NCBI GenBank assembly: GCA_963813895.1
Contig: CAWFAS010000004.1
Location: forward strand, 62,001 to 126,000
Source of the DNA: DASZWJ01 sp963813895
GTDB taxonomy: Bacteria; Pseudomonadota; Gammaproteobacteria; JAURND01
Direction: 5' to 3'
DNA length: 64,000 bases
Of this stretch, positions 16,971 through 25,334 are shown piece after piece; position 1 is the stretch's first letter; each line of letters starts with the position of its first letter. Below the pieces are notes generated by a model. The model was given only the letters and a program-made list of their open reading frames with translations, ran no database searches and had not been told where the DNA came from. The position numbers and the translations under genes are program-made.

Positions 16971-19900
16971 ATGCATTTTACAGATTTATTTATTAAGCGT
17001 CCGGTATTGGCGACAGTAGTCAGCTTATTGATATTTATATTTGGGCTCAGAGCTATGCACGATCTACCCTTGCGCGAATATCCAGAAATGCAAAATACCG
17101 TCATCACTGTAACCACCTCTTACCCCGGTGCAAGCGCTGAAGTGGTGCAGGGATTTATAACCTCAATTTTAGAAAAATCTATTGCTGGCGCTGATGGCAT
17201 TGACTATATCACCGCTTCTAGTAATCAAAGCGTCAGCACCATTCAGGCTTATATCAAGCTGAACTATAATCCCAATACCGCCTTTACCGACATCATGAGT
17301 AAAGTAGCTGAAGTCCAGGGACAACTTCCAACCGACAGCCAACAACCAACCATCACTAAGGCCACGGGTTCCACTATAGCGCTGATGTATATCAGTTTCT
17401 TCAGTAAGGAAATGAACCCGCAGCAAATCACTGAATTCATCAGCCGCGTGGTGCGACCTAAATTACAAACTATTTCTGGGGTATCTAGCGTTGATATTCT
17501 GGGCGGCAATACCTTCGCGATGCGTATCTGGTTAAATCCACAGCGCATGGCTGCTTTACAAATCACTCCCTCCGATATTTCGACTGCGCTGGTGCAAAAT
17601 AATTTTCAATCCGCCCCTGGAAAAACTAAGGGAGAATATGTCGCTTTTAACATTAACGCAATTACAGATATTCACGATGTGGATACCTTTAAGGACATGG
17701 TGATAAAAAATAATGGCACCACCCTTATTCGCATGCGAGACGTCGCAGACGTTGATTTAGGTTCACAGACTTATGATTCCAAAGTGACTTTTAATGGACA
17801 GCAGGCAACCTTCATTGGCATTAATTCTACACCTGACGCTAACCCGCTGACCGTCATTAAAGATGTGCGAAAGCTTTTACCTGATCTGCAGAGGACATAC
17901 CCACCGGCATTGCACTCAGAAGTGGTGTATGACTCCACCGCCTATATCAGCGCCTCTCTCCATGAAGTTATCAAAACCATTGTAGAAGCCACATTGATTG
18001 TTATTGTAGTGATCTTCTTGTTTTTAGGCTCCTTACGTTCAGTCATTATTCCCGTGGTCACCATTCCTCTCTCTCTGGTGGGGGTGTGCACCTTGATGTT
18101 GGGTCTGGGCTATTCGCTGAATTTGCTGACTTTACTGGCAATGGTACTTGCCATTGGCTTGGTGGTGGATGATGCTATCGTAGTGGTAGAAAATATCCAC
18201 CGACATATTGAAGAGGGCTTAACTCCCTTTGCCGCAGCGTTAAAAGGCGCCAGGGAAATTGCTGGTCCAGTCATCGCCATGACCATCACGCTGGCGGCAG
18301 TGTATGCCCCCATTGGTTTTATGAGTGGGTTGACGGGTGCACTATTTAAAGAATTTGCATTTACTCTAGCAAGTTCGGTGATTATCTCAGGGATTATTGC
18401 ACTTACCTTATCGCCTATGATGTGTTCCAAAGTGCTTCAAACAGAGCAATCCACCAATCGTTTTGTACGTTTTCTGGATCAACACTTCGATCGTCTGAAG
18501 CAATATTATCAACGTCGTTTAAACAGCGTACTTGATTATCGTCCAGTGACGGTAGTATTTGCCATTATCGTATTGACCAGTTGTTACTTTCTGTATGGCA
18601 ATACCAAACAGGAATTAGCCCCCGATGAAGATCAAAGTGTGCTATTTGCCCAGGCCACTGCCCCGCAGTATGCTAATCTCGATTATCTATCCGCCTATAC
18701 TAGAGAGTTCGATAAAATCTTCGCGAGTTTTCCAGAGACTGCCGGGTATTTTATTATTAATGGTGGTCCCGACCCCACCACAGCTTTTTCCGGTATCATT
18801 TTGAAACCCTGGGGAGAGCGCTCCCGTTCACAACAAAAGATTAACCCATTACTGCAAGCTAAAATCAAAGATGTGACGGGTGTAAAAGCCGCGGTATTTC
18901 CAATGCCTTCTTTGCCCGTGGGCGGCAGTCCATTACCGATACAATTTGTTATTAACTCCACAGAAGGTTATGAGGTGGTTTATCAAATTTCACAAAAAAT
19001 TACTGAGGCTGCTCGCAACAGCGGTAACTTTATCTACATTGATAACTCATTGAAATTTGATAAGCCTGAGCTGGAAGTCAATATTGACCGCAGTAAAGCA
19101 GGGCAAATGGGTATTAGCATGCAAGATATCGGTAAAGCCTTAGCAACTTCTTTGGGTGGAAACTACATTAACCTGTTTAGTATGCAGGGACAAAGCTATC
19201 AAGTTATCCCCCAGGTATTGCGCGAACTGCGTCTCAATCCTGATCAAATCGCTGCTATTTATGTCAAAGCGGGTAATGGCCAAATGGTACCCCTATCCAC
19301 TGTGGTGAATATTACTTCCTCAGCCAAACCTAATAATCTTGCAGAATTTCAGCAACAAAATTCCTCAACTATTCAGGGCATTCTGATCCCAGGCAAAACT
19401 ATTGCTGATGGTTTAAATTATCTTAAAGCTCAGGCAGATAAATTACTTCCCAAAGGCATGGGTTATGATTATGCAGGTCAATCACGACAGTATATGCAGG
19501 AAAGCAACGCTTTAATTTACACCTTCTTTTTTGCATTGATCGTGATATTTCTGGTATTGGCCGCCCAATTTGAAAGTTTCCGCGATCCTCTGATTATTTT
19601 AGTCAGCGTGCCTATGTCTATTTGTGGCGCATTAATTCCACTCAATCTAGGATTAGGTAGTATTAATATTTACACTCAGGTTGGGTTAATCACTTTGATC
19701 GGTTTGATCAGTAAACACGGTATTTTGATGGTAGATTTCGCCAATCATCTACAGGAAACCGAAGGCTTAAACAGGCGCGCAGCCATAGAAAAAGCAGCCG
19801 GCATTCGCTTACGCCCTATCCTGATGACTACCGGCGCTATGATATTAGGAGTCATGCCATTAATTACTGCTGCCGGAGCAGGTGCAGTTAGTCGTTTTAA

Positions 19901-20030
19901 TATCGGTTTAGTTATTGCAACCGGCATGTTAATTGGTACCTTGTTTACACTATTTGTAGTACCCACGATGTACACATTTTTTGCTAGGGTACGGTCTAGA
20001 ACACAGGTAGAGACCTTAGAAACATCATAG
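16971..20030 (+). CDS. RND family multidrug efflux permease
   Basis: This 1019-residue inner-membrane transporter uses the proton gradient to expel substrates through the adaptor and an outer-membrane channel. It opens FTDLFIKRPVLATVVSLL (TM1) and includes the large periplasmic loop after TM1. The proton-relay acids D400-D401 lie in AIGLVVDDAIVVVEN (TM4). The second half repeats the topology, starting near DYRPVTVVFAIIVL (TM7). The C-terminal half keeps GLISKHGILMVDFANH and LRPILMTTGAMILG. It is of the hydrophobe/amphiphile HAE1 class, closest in style to MexI/VexB. The stop is 27 bp from the next gene. Confidence 0.94.
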   Translation: MHFTDLFIKRPVLATVVSLLIFIFGLRAMHDLPLREYPEMQNTVITVTTSYPGASAEVVQGFITSILEKSIAGADGIDYITASSNQSVSTIQAYIKLNYNPNTAFTDIMSKVAEVQGQLPTDSQQPTITKATGSTIALMYISFFSKEMNPQQITEFISRVVRPKLQTISGVSSVDILGGNTFAMRIWLNPQRMAALQITPSDISTALVQNNFQSAPGKTKGEYVAFNINAITDIHDVDTFKDMVIKNNGTTLIRMRDVADVDLGSQTYDSKVTFNGQQATFIGINSTPDANPLTVIKDVRKLLPDLQRTYPPALHSEVVYDSTAYISASLHEVIKTIVEATLIVIVVIFLFLGSLRSVIIPVVTIPLSLVGVCTLMLGLGYSLNLLTLLAMVLAIGLVVDDAIVVVENIHRHIEEGLTPFAAALKGAREIAGPVIAMTITLAAVYAPIGFMSGLTGALFKEFAFTLASSVIISGIIALTLSPMMCSKVLQTEQSTNRFVRFLDQHFDRLKQYYQRRLNSVLDYRPVTVVFAIIVLTSCYFLYGNTKQELAPDEDQSVLFAQATAPQYANLDYLSAYTREFDKIFASFPETAGYFIINGGPDPTTAFSGIILKPWGERSRSQQKINPLLQAKIKDVTGVKAAVFPMPSLPVGGSPLPIQFVINSTEGYEVVYQISQKITEAARNSGNFIYIDNSLKFDKPELEVNIDRSKAGQMGISMQDIGKALATSLGGNYINLFSMQGQSYQVIPQVLRELRLNPDQIAAIYVKAGNGQMVPLSTVVNITSSAKPNNLAEFQQQNSSTIQGILIPGKTIADGLNYLKAQADKLLPKGMGYDYAGQSRQYMQESNALIYTFFFALIVIFLVLAAQFESFRDPLIILVSVPMSICGALIPLNLGLGSINIYTQVGLITLIGLISKHGILMVDFANHLQETEGLNRRAAIEKAAGIRLRPILMTTGAMILGVMPLITAAGAGAVSRFNIGLVIATGMLIGTLFTLFVVPTMYTFFARVRSRTQVETLETS

Positions 20031-20057
20031 CTAAAACCTACTAAGGAAGGTAATTTT

Positions 20058-21299
20058 ATGAGTTTTGAAGATAAAAAAAAGGAAAGAAAACCTAAAAAAC
20101 TTATTATCCAAACACAAAATCTGCATCCAACAGATATCCCCCCACCCATCACTACTCATATACCCATTCAAATACCAGATATATTCCAAACCCAGGCAGA
20201 GAAACTGGCAGAAGAGAAAGAAAGAGACCTCTTTAAAGAAATTGATTATAAGTTAGAACAACGTCGATTAAAAAAGTCTCTTGCCAACTCAACTTTAGAG
20301 CTCTCACCTGACATTCATGACCTTAATCTGCTGACGGGGTTACTTGAAAAGTATGCGCTTAAAATTCAAAACAATTTCACATCAGATTATTCTGAGTCTT
20401 CACCAAGAGCCCACATTACGAACCTGGAGACGGCGGAAGCTTTTAAGAATTATTTAAACTTGCTCGAATTCATAAATGACATCATATGGGATTTAGGTCA
20501 CAGACCCAATCAACTTAAAACATGTGACGCCATAAAACAAATCCATAGGCATCTTTCATCTGACTGGTATAAAGCTGCAAAAGAAAATTATCCTGAAATA
20601 CTCAACAATGCTCCTTTACATATGGATAAAATAGAAAAATGGGTCAAATCTGAAGATGTCCAGTATTTACGCCTGGAATCAGACCTGATCGCCCTAATCG
20701 AAAAAGTTAAAATAAAAAGCGAATATATTGCAGCACATTTTAAAATGTCCACATCACTTTCATTTTTAGCTCACCAAAAAGGATTTAGTGCCGAAGCTCA
20801 GTTTTTTAAAGATTATCTAACATTGGCAGATGAACTAAGTGGAGCAATAATAGCTGTGTACGACGCAATGGAAGATTTATCCCCAGCTGCCGAGGATGCT
20901 TTAGCGCTACTCCACTCGCATATGTCATCAGACTGGTACCTCTCTTGCAAACTACTCCTTGCTCGTTCACTGAAGTTGAATTTGAGTGCTATAAAAGACT
21001 TTGAAACTTGGGTCGCCGAGCTGCATGTGCCTCTTAAAAAAGCCCCCCAGGATCAACTTTCCTCAACATCTAAAATTTTATCGAAGATAGGAGACAATAA
21101 AAGCCATATACGTACCCCCGGTGCAGTAGCATCTTCATCAACGGCTACTACATTATCTAAAGATAATAATTTTATTACCCGACCAACACCCATTATTACT
21201 TCCCAAAATATTACCTCAACTTCAGCGCCCATTTCGTCGCAAAACCCAGCCGAAGAATCTCTGACTTCTACTCATTCACCTACTAAATCTTCGGCTTAA
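20058..21299 (+). CDS. unrecognised protein with two HxHxSSDWY helical modules and Ser/Thr-rich tail
   Basis: I do not recognise this 413-residue protein. A strong AAGGAAGG ribosome binding site precedes the ATG. Residues 1-80 are highly charged with a probable coiled coil near 45-75. Residues 88-196 and 206-319 are diverged copies of one mainly helical module: each has a (F)FKxYLxLxExxxxII segment, then HRHLSSDWY at 163-171 or HSHMSSDWY at 286-294, then an IExW or FETW ending. Residues 330-413 are Ser/Thr/Pro-rich with an EE pair near 399. There is no signal peptide or membrane segment. The polar tail resembles Dot/Icm secretion signals, so a host-directed effector is possible but unproven. 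It follows the RND pump by 27 bp. Confidence 0.8.
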   Translation: MSFEDKKKERKPKKLIIQTQNLHPTDIPPPITTHIPIQIPDIFQTQAEKLAEEKERDLFKEIDYKLEQRRLKKSLANSTLELSPDIHDLNLLTGLLEKYALKIQNNFTSDYSESSPRAHITNLETAEAFKNYLNLLEFINDIIWDLGHRPNQLKTCDAIKQIHRHLSSDWYKAAKENYPEILNNAPLHMDKIEKWVKSEDVQYLRLESDLIALIEKVKIKSEYIAAHFKMSTSLSFLAHQKGFSAEAQFFKDYLTLADELSGAIIAVYDAMEDLSPAAEDALALLHSHMSSDWYLSCKLLLARSLKLNLSAIKDFETWVAELHVPLKKAPQDQLSSTSKILSKIGDNKSHIRTPGAVASSSTATTLSKDNNFITRPTPIITSQNITSTSAPISSQNPAEESLTSTHSPTKSSA

Positions 21300-21345
21300 C
21301 TACTCGGCCCCCTCCTTGAACTTTTTTTGTGGCTATATCTGGTGC

Positions 21346-21425
21346 GGCTGTCATCCCTGAACGTAGTGAAGGATCTCCTTCAGTTGGCACATGCACTTCA
21401 AGGAACCTTCCAGAGCATAACCCCT
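21346..21425. repeat. degenerate half copy of a family C palindrome
   Basis: GGCTGTCATCCCTGAACG onward, with GAAGGATCTCC and TTGGCAC, closely resembles one arm of the intact element at 22063-22140 but lacks a good matching second arm. A short CCCTCTTTC/GAGAGGG hairpin follows at about 21421-21445. The rest of the 21300-21560 stretch shows no gene with a credible ribosome binding site. Confidence 0.6.
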
Positions 21426-21564
21426 CTTTCTCGCGGGAGAGGGGGCGCAATGCTTCTCCAAAACTTACAAGCAATATTTTAAAAGAACTCGTGGTCAATA
21501 ATTTGAGCCACCTTACCTCCTTATTTTCAAAACCTTCTCAACATTTTGCATTTTTGTAATTATG

Positions 21565-21604
21565 GTGACATAATGTGGGACAAAGTGGGCCAAAGTGGAG
21601 AAAT
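21565..21604 (+). promoter_or_regulatory. MraZ-type operator: 10-bp direct repeats upstream of mraZ
   Basis: GTGGGACAAA (21575), GTGGGCCAAA (21585) and GTGGAGAAAT (21595) follow each other with an exact 10-bp period, and a weaker GTGACATAAT precedes them at 21565. MraZ proteins are known to bind direct TGGGN repeats separated by 5 bp in their own promoter region, and this array fits that pattern. The last unit also contains the mraZ ribosome binding site (GGAG), so binding would block both transcription and access to the start. Confidence 0.8.
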
Positions 21605-21606
21605 GT

Positions 21607-22062
21607 GTGTTTCGTGGGATCAATCTGATACAACTGGACTCTAAAGGGCGTATGGCCATGCCAGCCCGTTATCGGACCCAGTTGCAAGCCTCGGCTTCAG
21701 CGCGGCTGATCTTGACTATAGACACGCAGGAACCATGCTTATTGCTCTACCCGCTGCCGGAATGGGAGCTGATTGAACAGAAAATTGAGGCCTTGCCTAG
21801 CTTTCATAAAGCTTCGCGCCGCATACAGCGATTGCTGATAGGCCATGCTACAGAAGTTGAATTAGATAGTAATGGTCGATTGTTGGTACCGACTTTATTG
21901 CGCGAATATGCGAACCTGGATAAACAATTAATGCTTATTGGCCAGGGTAAAAAGTTTGAGATTTGGAGTGAGACTGGTTGGCAGCAAGGCCGTAATGAAT
22001 GGCTGGCAGAAGAAACATCGGATGAGTTGTTACCACCAGAATTGCAAACCTTATCATTATAG
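21607..22062 (+). CDS. mraZ: transcriptional regulator MraZ
   Basis: MraZ is a small AbrB-like ring-forming DNA-binding protein that represses its own division/cell-wall operon. The GTG at 21607 is preferred: GGAG lies six bases upstream, and the product then begins with the family consensus FRGINLIQLDSKGR and is 151 residues long (152 in E. coli). An in-frame GTG at 21595 would add four residues and lies inside the operator. Both SpoVT/AbrB-like repeats are present, with LDSKGRMAMPARYR and ELDSNGRLLVPTLLR. It heads the dcw genes rsmH to mraY. Confidence 0.94.
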   Translation: MFRGINLIQLDSKGRMAMPARYRTQLQASASARLILTIDTQEPCLLLYPLPEWELIEQKIEALPSFHKASRRIQRLLIGHATEVELDSNGRLLVPTLLREYANLDKQLMLIGQGKKFEIWSETGWQQGRNEWLAEETSDELLPPELQTLSL

Positions 22063-22140
22063 CTGTCATCCTGAGCGCAGCGAAGGATCTCCATCCAGGT
22101 GGCACTTCAAGGAGATCCTTCGTTGCGCTCAGGATGACAG
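22063..22140. repeat. family C palindrome, mraZ-rsmH gap
   Basis: Two 30-bp arms (22063-22092 and 22111-22140) start CTGTCATCCTGAGCGCAGCG and are near-exact complements around an 18-base loop. It starts directly after the mraZ stop. Related tips occur at 15634, 21346 and 39529. Confidence 0.88.
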
Positions 22141-22168
22141 TTACCAGGAATCAAGCAGCAATAATTCC

Positions 22169-22256
22169 TTTCGGCGCTTCTGACCCTAGCCCTTCCTCCC
22201 TTGCATGACCGGAGGATTGCGAGGGAGGGAGTGGTTAGGGTGAGAGGCGCCGAAAG
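22169..22256. repeat. second palindrome in the mraZ-rsmH gap
   Basis: CTTTCGGCGCTTCTGACCCT onward pairs imperfectly with the arm ending AGGCGCCGAAAG. The inner parts are CCTTCCTCCCTT and GAGGGAGGGAG. Together with the preceding element it fills most of the 309-bp gap between mraZ and rsmH, so rsmH may need its own promoter or rely on read-through. No other feature is visible in this gap. Confidence 0.75.
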
Positions 22257-22371
22257 TAAGGGGCAAGTATTACACTTATTTGTGCATGAACTAATGCCGC
22301 CGGATGTCAATTGGGCGGGGCGTCACTCCTAAGTTAGCGCCAAAGACAACTCAAACGTAGATTCTGCCCCT

Positions 22372-23301
22372 ATGCCGCACCAACCCGTTTTATTAGACGA
22401 AGTTATACAACATCTAGCCATAGCTGCTGATGGCATATATATAGACGGCACTTTTGGTCGCGGAGGCCATAGTACTGAAATTTTGCGTCACCTAGGCCCG
22501 CAAGGGCATTTGTTTGCTATGGACAAAGACGCTGATGCTATAGCAGCAACCCAGCAAGCACCCTTTGTCGACCCGCGTTTTAGCATAGCGCGAGGTTCTT
22601 TTATTGGACTGCGTGCGCAAATGGAACAGCGCGGCTGGTTAGGAAAAGTAAACGGCATCCTGCTGGATTTAGGCGTATCTTCGCCACAGTTGGATGACGT
22701 TGATCGTGGTTTTAGTTTTTTACGGGATGGACCCTTAGATATGCGCATGGATTCAGCGCAGACCCTTGACGCCAAACAATGGTTAAACTCAGCAACTGAG
22801 CAAGAGATAAGCACGGTGCTCAGAGAATATGGCGATGAACGTTATGCTGTACGCATAGCAAAAGCCATTGTTGCGGCGCGCAGCCAATTGCCCCTGACCA
22901 CCACTGGGCAATTGGCTGCAATCGTCTCTAAAGCGCATCCCCGTTGGGAACGTCACAAACACCCCGCTACTCGAACTTTCCAGGCAGTACGGATTTTTAT
23001 CAATCGTGAATTAATTGAATTACGAGAGGTACTTATCCAATCTCTGGATATATTGGCAGTAGGTGGGCGTTTATTAGTTATTTCCTTTCATTCGTTAGAA
23101 GATCGAATAGTAAAGGAATTTATCAAAACCTACAGCACTACTGAACACTGGCCTAGGGAGCTTCCAGTGACGCATGCGACTATGCAAGCCAGCCTGCGCC
23201 TGAAGCGAATTAATGGAGCCATAAGGCCAGGCGAAAGGGAGCTGGCGCAAAACATTCGCGCCCGCAGCGCAACACTACGTATTATGGAGAAGATTAAATG
23301 A
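22372..23301 (+). CDS. rsmH: 16S rRNA (cytosine-1402-N4)-methyltransferase RsmH
   Basis: RsmH (MraW) methylates N4 of C1402 in the 16S rRNA decoding centre using S-adenosylmethionine. The 309-residue protein begins MPHQPVLLDEVIQHL and has the SAM loop DGTFGRGGHS at 25-34. It keeps GILLDLGVSSPQLDD, RGFSFLRDGPLDMRM and the C-terminal ISFHSLEDRIVK. There is no obvious ribosome binding site before the ATG, but the N-terminus is standard. Its stop overlaps the ftsL start by four bases. Confidence 0.97.
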   Translation: MPHQPVLLDEVIQHLAIAADGIYIDGTFGRGGHSTEILRHLGPQGHLFAMDKDADAIAATQQAPFVDPRFSIARGSFIGLRAQMEQRGWLGKVNGILLDLGVSSPQLDDVDRGFSFLRDGPLDMRMDSAQTLDAKQWLNSATEQEISTVLREYGDERYAVRIAKAIVAARSQLPLTTTGQLAAIVSKAHPRWERHKHPATRTFQAVRIFINRELIELREVLIQSLDILAVGGRLLVISFHSLEDRIVKEFIKTYSTTEHWPRELPVTHATMQASLRLKRINGAIRPGERELAQNIRARSATLRIMEKIK

Positions 23302-23636
23302 CTACCATGACCAGGGCTCTACCGGAAAAAACCTCCGTGGCCAAGACAAGCAACCTACTGCTCGCCAAACCTAGCTTTGGTACTCTATTATTAGCTTTAA
23401 TTGTGCTGCTTTCAGGATTAACAGTCATCTACGTTGCCGACCTTAATCGTCGGTTATTTATGGAATTTGAACAAGCAGAAGGCAACCAAAACCAGCTACG
23501 CATTGAATGGGGAAAACTTTTATTGGAGCAGAGCACCTGGTCAACCCAAGCCAGGATCCAAAGCATTGCTCAGCAACGACTTGGAATGCAGGTCCCCACC
23601 TCTAACCAAATAGTGTTACTTAAAGCGGAGTCCTAA
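23298..23636 (+). CDS. ftsL: cell division protein FtsL
   Basis: FtsL is a bitopic inner-membrane protein that with FtsB and FtsQ relays the activation signal to FtsWI during septation. The 112-residue product has a cytoplasmic N-terminus, one membrane span (about 27-47, FGTLLLALIVLLSGLTVIYV) and a periplasmic coiled coil with a QRLGMQVPT ending, as in other FtsL proteins. Identification rests on this architecture plus the position between rsmH and ftsI. It overlaps rsmH by ATGA. Confidence 0.92.
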   Translation: MTTMTRALPEKTSVAKTSNLLLAKPSFGTLLLALIVLLSGLTVIYVADLNRRLFMEFEQAEGNQNQLRIEWGKLLLEQSTWSTQARIQSIAQQRLGMQVPTSNQIVLLKAES

Positions 23637-23644
23637 AAACTGGC

Positions 23645-25312
23645 ATGCAATATTCCTGGCGCTTTTTTACTTTAGCAGTAGTCTTAGTTTTAGGGATGGT
23701 AGTTCTGACCGGACGCATGCTGGATTTAAGTGTATTCAATCGAAATTTTTTGCTCAAACAAAGTGATGCCCGCATTATCCGCACAGATGACATACCTGCC
23801 TACCGTGGAATGATGACTGACCGCAATGATGTGCCACTCGCCATTAGTGCCCCAGTAGATTCTATTTGGATAAACCCACAAATCTTTAAAATAAATACTA
23901 CACAGTTGACCCAGCTCGCGGCTATATTAAAGCAGGATCCTCGAGAGATAGCACAACGCATTAATACTGAAAAAGACCGAGAATTTGTGTACCTTGCCCG
24001 CAGTCAACCACCAGAAACTGCTGCAGATATTAAAGCATTAAAAATCCCAGGGGTATTTTTTCAGCGCGAATACCGACGTTTTTATCCCTCCAGTGAAGTC
24101 ACAGCCCACGTATTAGGATTTACGAATATCGACGACAATGGCCAGGAAGGTTTAGAACTGGCATTTAATGACTGGTTACATGGGATTCCCGGTAAAAGAC
24201 AGGTCGTCAAAGACCGGCTAGGCCAAATAGTGTCTAATCTGGGTGTGTTACGTCAGCCTCAAGAAGGTCGAGATCTTAATCTAAGCTTAGACACTCGTAT
24301 TCAATATCTAGCGTATGTTGCCCTGCAAAATGCTGTACCGAAATTTCACGCTGAATCTGGATCGATCGTTGTGCTCGATGTAACGACTGGCGAAATTTTA
24401 GCGATGGCAAATTACCCTTCCTACAACCCTAATGCCCGCTCTCTCCATGATAGTCGCTACCGTAATCGTGCTGCAACCGACTTGTTTGAACCTGGCTCCA
24501 CCATGAAAGCGTTTAGTATTGCCAGTGCTTTAAATAGTGGCAAATACAAACCTACTTCTATTATCGACACCCGTCCCGGATGGTTGAATATCAATGGGCG
24601 TGTTATCCATGACGATGACAACTATGGAGTAATTGATGTCACACAAGTACTGGTTAAATCGAGCAACGTCGGTGTTTCAAAAATGACATTGTCTTTACCA
24701 CCTGAAAACCTATGGAATATGTTGACAAATATGGGATTTGGCCAACGCACCGACTGCGGTTTTCCAGGAGAAGCCAGCGGCGTATTAGTCAAAGACCGGA
24801 TTAAGCGGCCCACCGACCTGGCTACAATGGCCTATGGCTATGGCCTATCGGTGACCGCTTTGCAATTAGTGCAAGCTTATTCCGTTTTGGCCAATCATGG
24901 CATTAAAAAGCCCTTAACCTTCGTTAAAGCCACACAACCCGCATCAGGAAAACAAGTATTAGATCCCAATGTCGCAACACAAATGTTAGCCATGTTAAAA
25001 GCGGTCGCCGATAACAACGGCGGCCAAGCGCGGATTTCGGGTTATCAAGTAGGGGGGAAAACGGGAACTTCCTATATAATGGGCCCACACGGTTATATAA
25101 AAAACCGTTATAATTCATCGTTTATCGGCATCGCGCCTTTGAGTAGTCCCCGGTTAATAGTGGCAGTAGTTTTACATGGGGTGCAAGGAAATATTCACTT
25201 TGGCGCACAGGTTTCTGCTCCTGTATTTGCAACTATTATGGGCAGTTCGCTGCGTTTTATGAATATTCCGCCCGATGATTTAAAACCACAGTTGCAGGCG
25301 GCCAATGAATAA
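23645..25312 (+). CDS. ftsI: peptidoglycan D,D-transpeptidase FtsI (PBP3)
   Basis: FtsI crosslinks septal peptidoglycan and is the target of PBP3-specific beta-lactams. The 555-residue class B PBP has one N-terminal membrane span (about 6-24), a pedestal region, and the transpeptidase motifs in order: SxxK with nucleophile Ser285 (STMK), SSN at 339-341 and KTG at 472-474. It follows ftsL by 8 bp and precedes murE by 22 bp, the usual dcw order. Confidence 0.97.
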   Translation: MQYSWRFFTLAVVLVLGMVVLTGRMLDLSVFNRNFLLKQSDARIIRTDDIPAYRGMMTDRNDVPLAISAPVDSIWINPQIFKINTTQLTQLAAILKQDPREIAQRINTEKDREFVYLARSQPPETAADIKALKIPGVFFQREYRRFYPSSEVTAHVLGFTNIDDNGQEGLELAFNDWLHGIPGKRQVVKDRLGQIVSNLGVLRQPQEGRDLNLSLDTRIQYLAYVALQNAVPKFHAESGSIVVLDVTTGEILAMANYPSYNPNARSLHDSRYRNRAATDLFEPGSTMKAFSIASALNSGKYKPTSIIDTRPGWLNINGRVIHDDDNYGVIDVTQVLVKSSNVGVSKMTLSLPPENLWNMLTNMGFGQRTDCGFPGEASGVLVKDRIKRPTDLATMAYGYGLSVTALQLVQAYSVLANHGIKKPLTFVKATQPASGKQVLDPNVATQMLAMLKAVADNNGGQARISGYQVGGKTGTSYIMGPHGYIKNRYNSSFIGIAPLSSPRLIVAVVLHGVQGNIHFGAQVSAPVFATIMGSSLRFMNIPPDDLKPQLQAANE

Positions 25313-25334
25313 AGTACTGCAGATAGGATAATTT

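Noticed and set aside
15787..20030. A complete tripartite efflux operon
   Set aside because: Only the adaptor and the pump are present; the next gene is not a TolC-like channel, having neither a signal peptide nor barrel or coiled-coil channel features.
21329..21559. Open frame before mraZ
   Set aside because: It covers a degenerate repeat and runs towards the mraZ operator; there is no ribosome binding site or recognisable domain.
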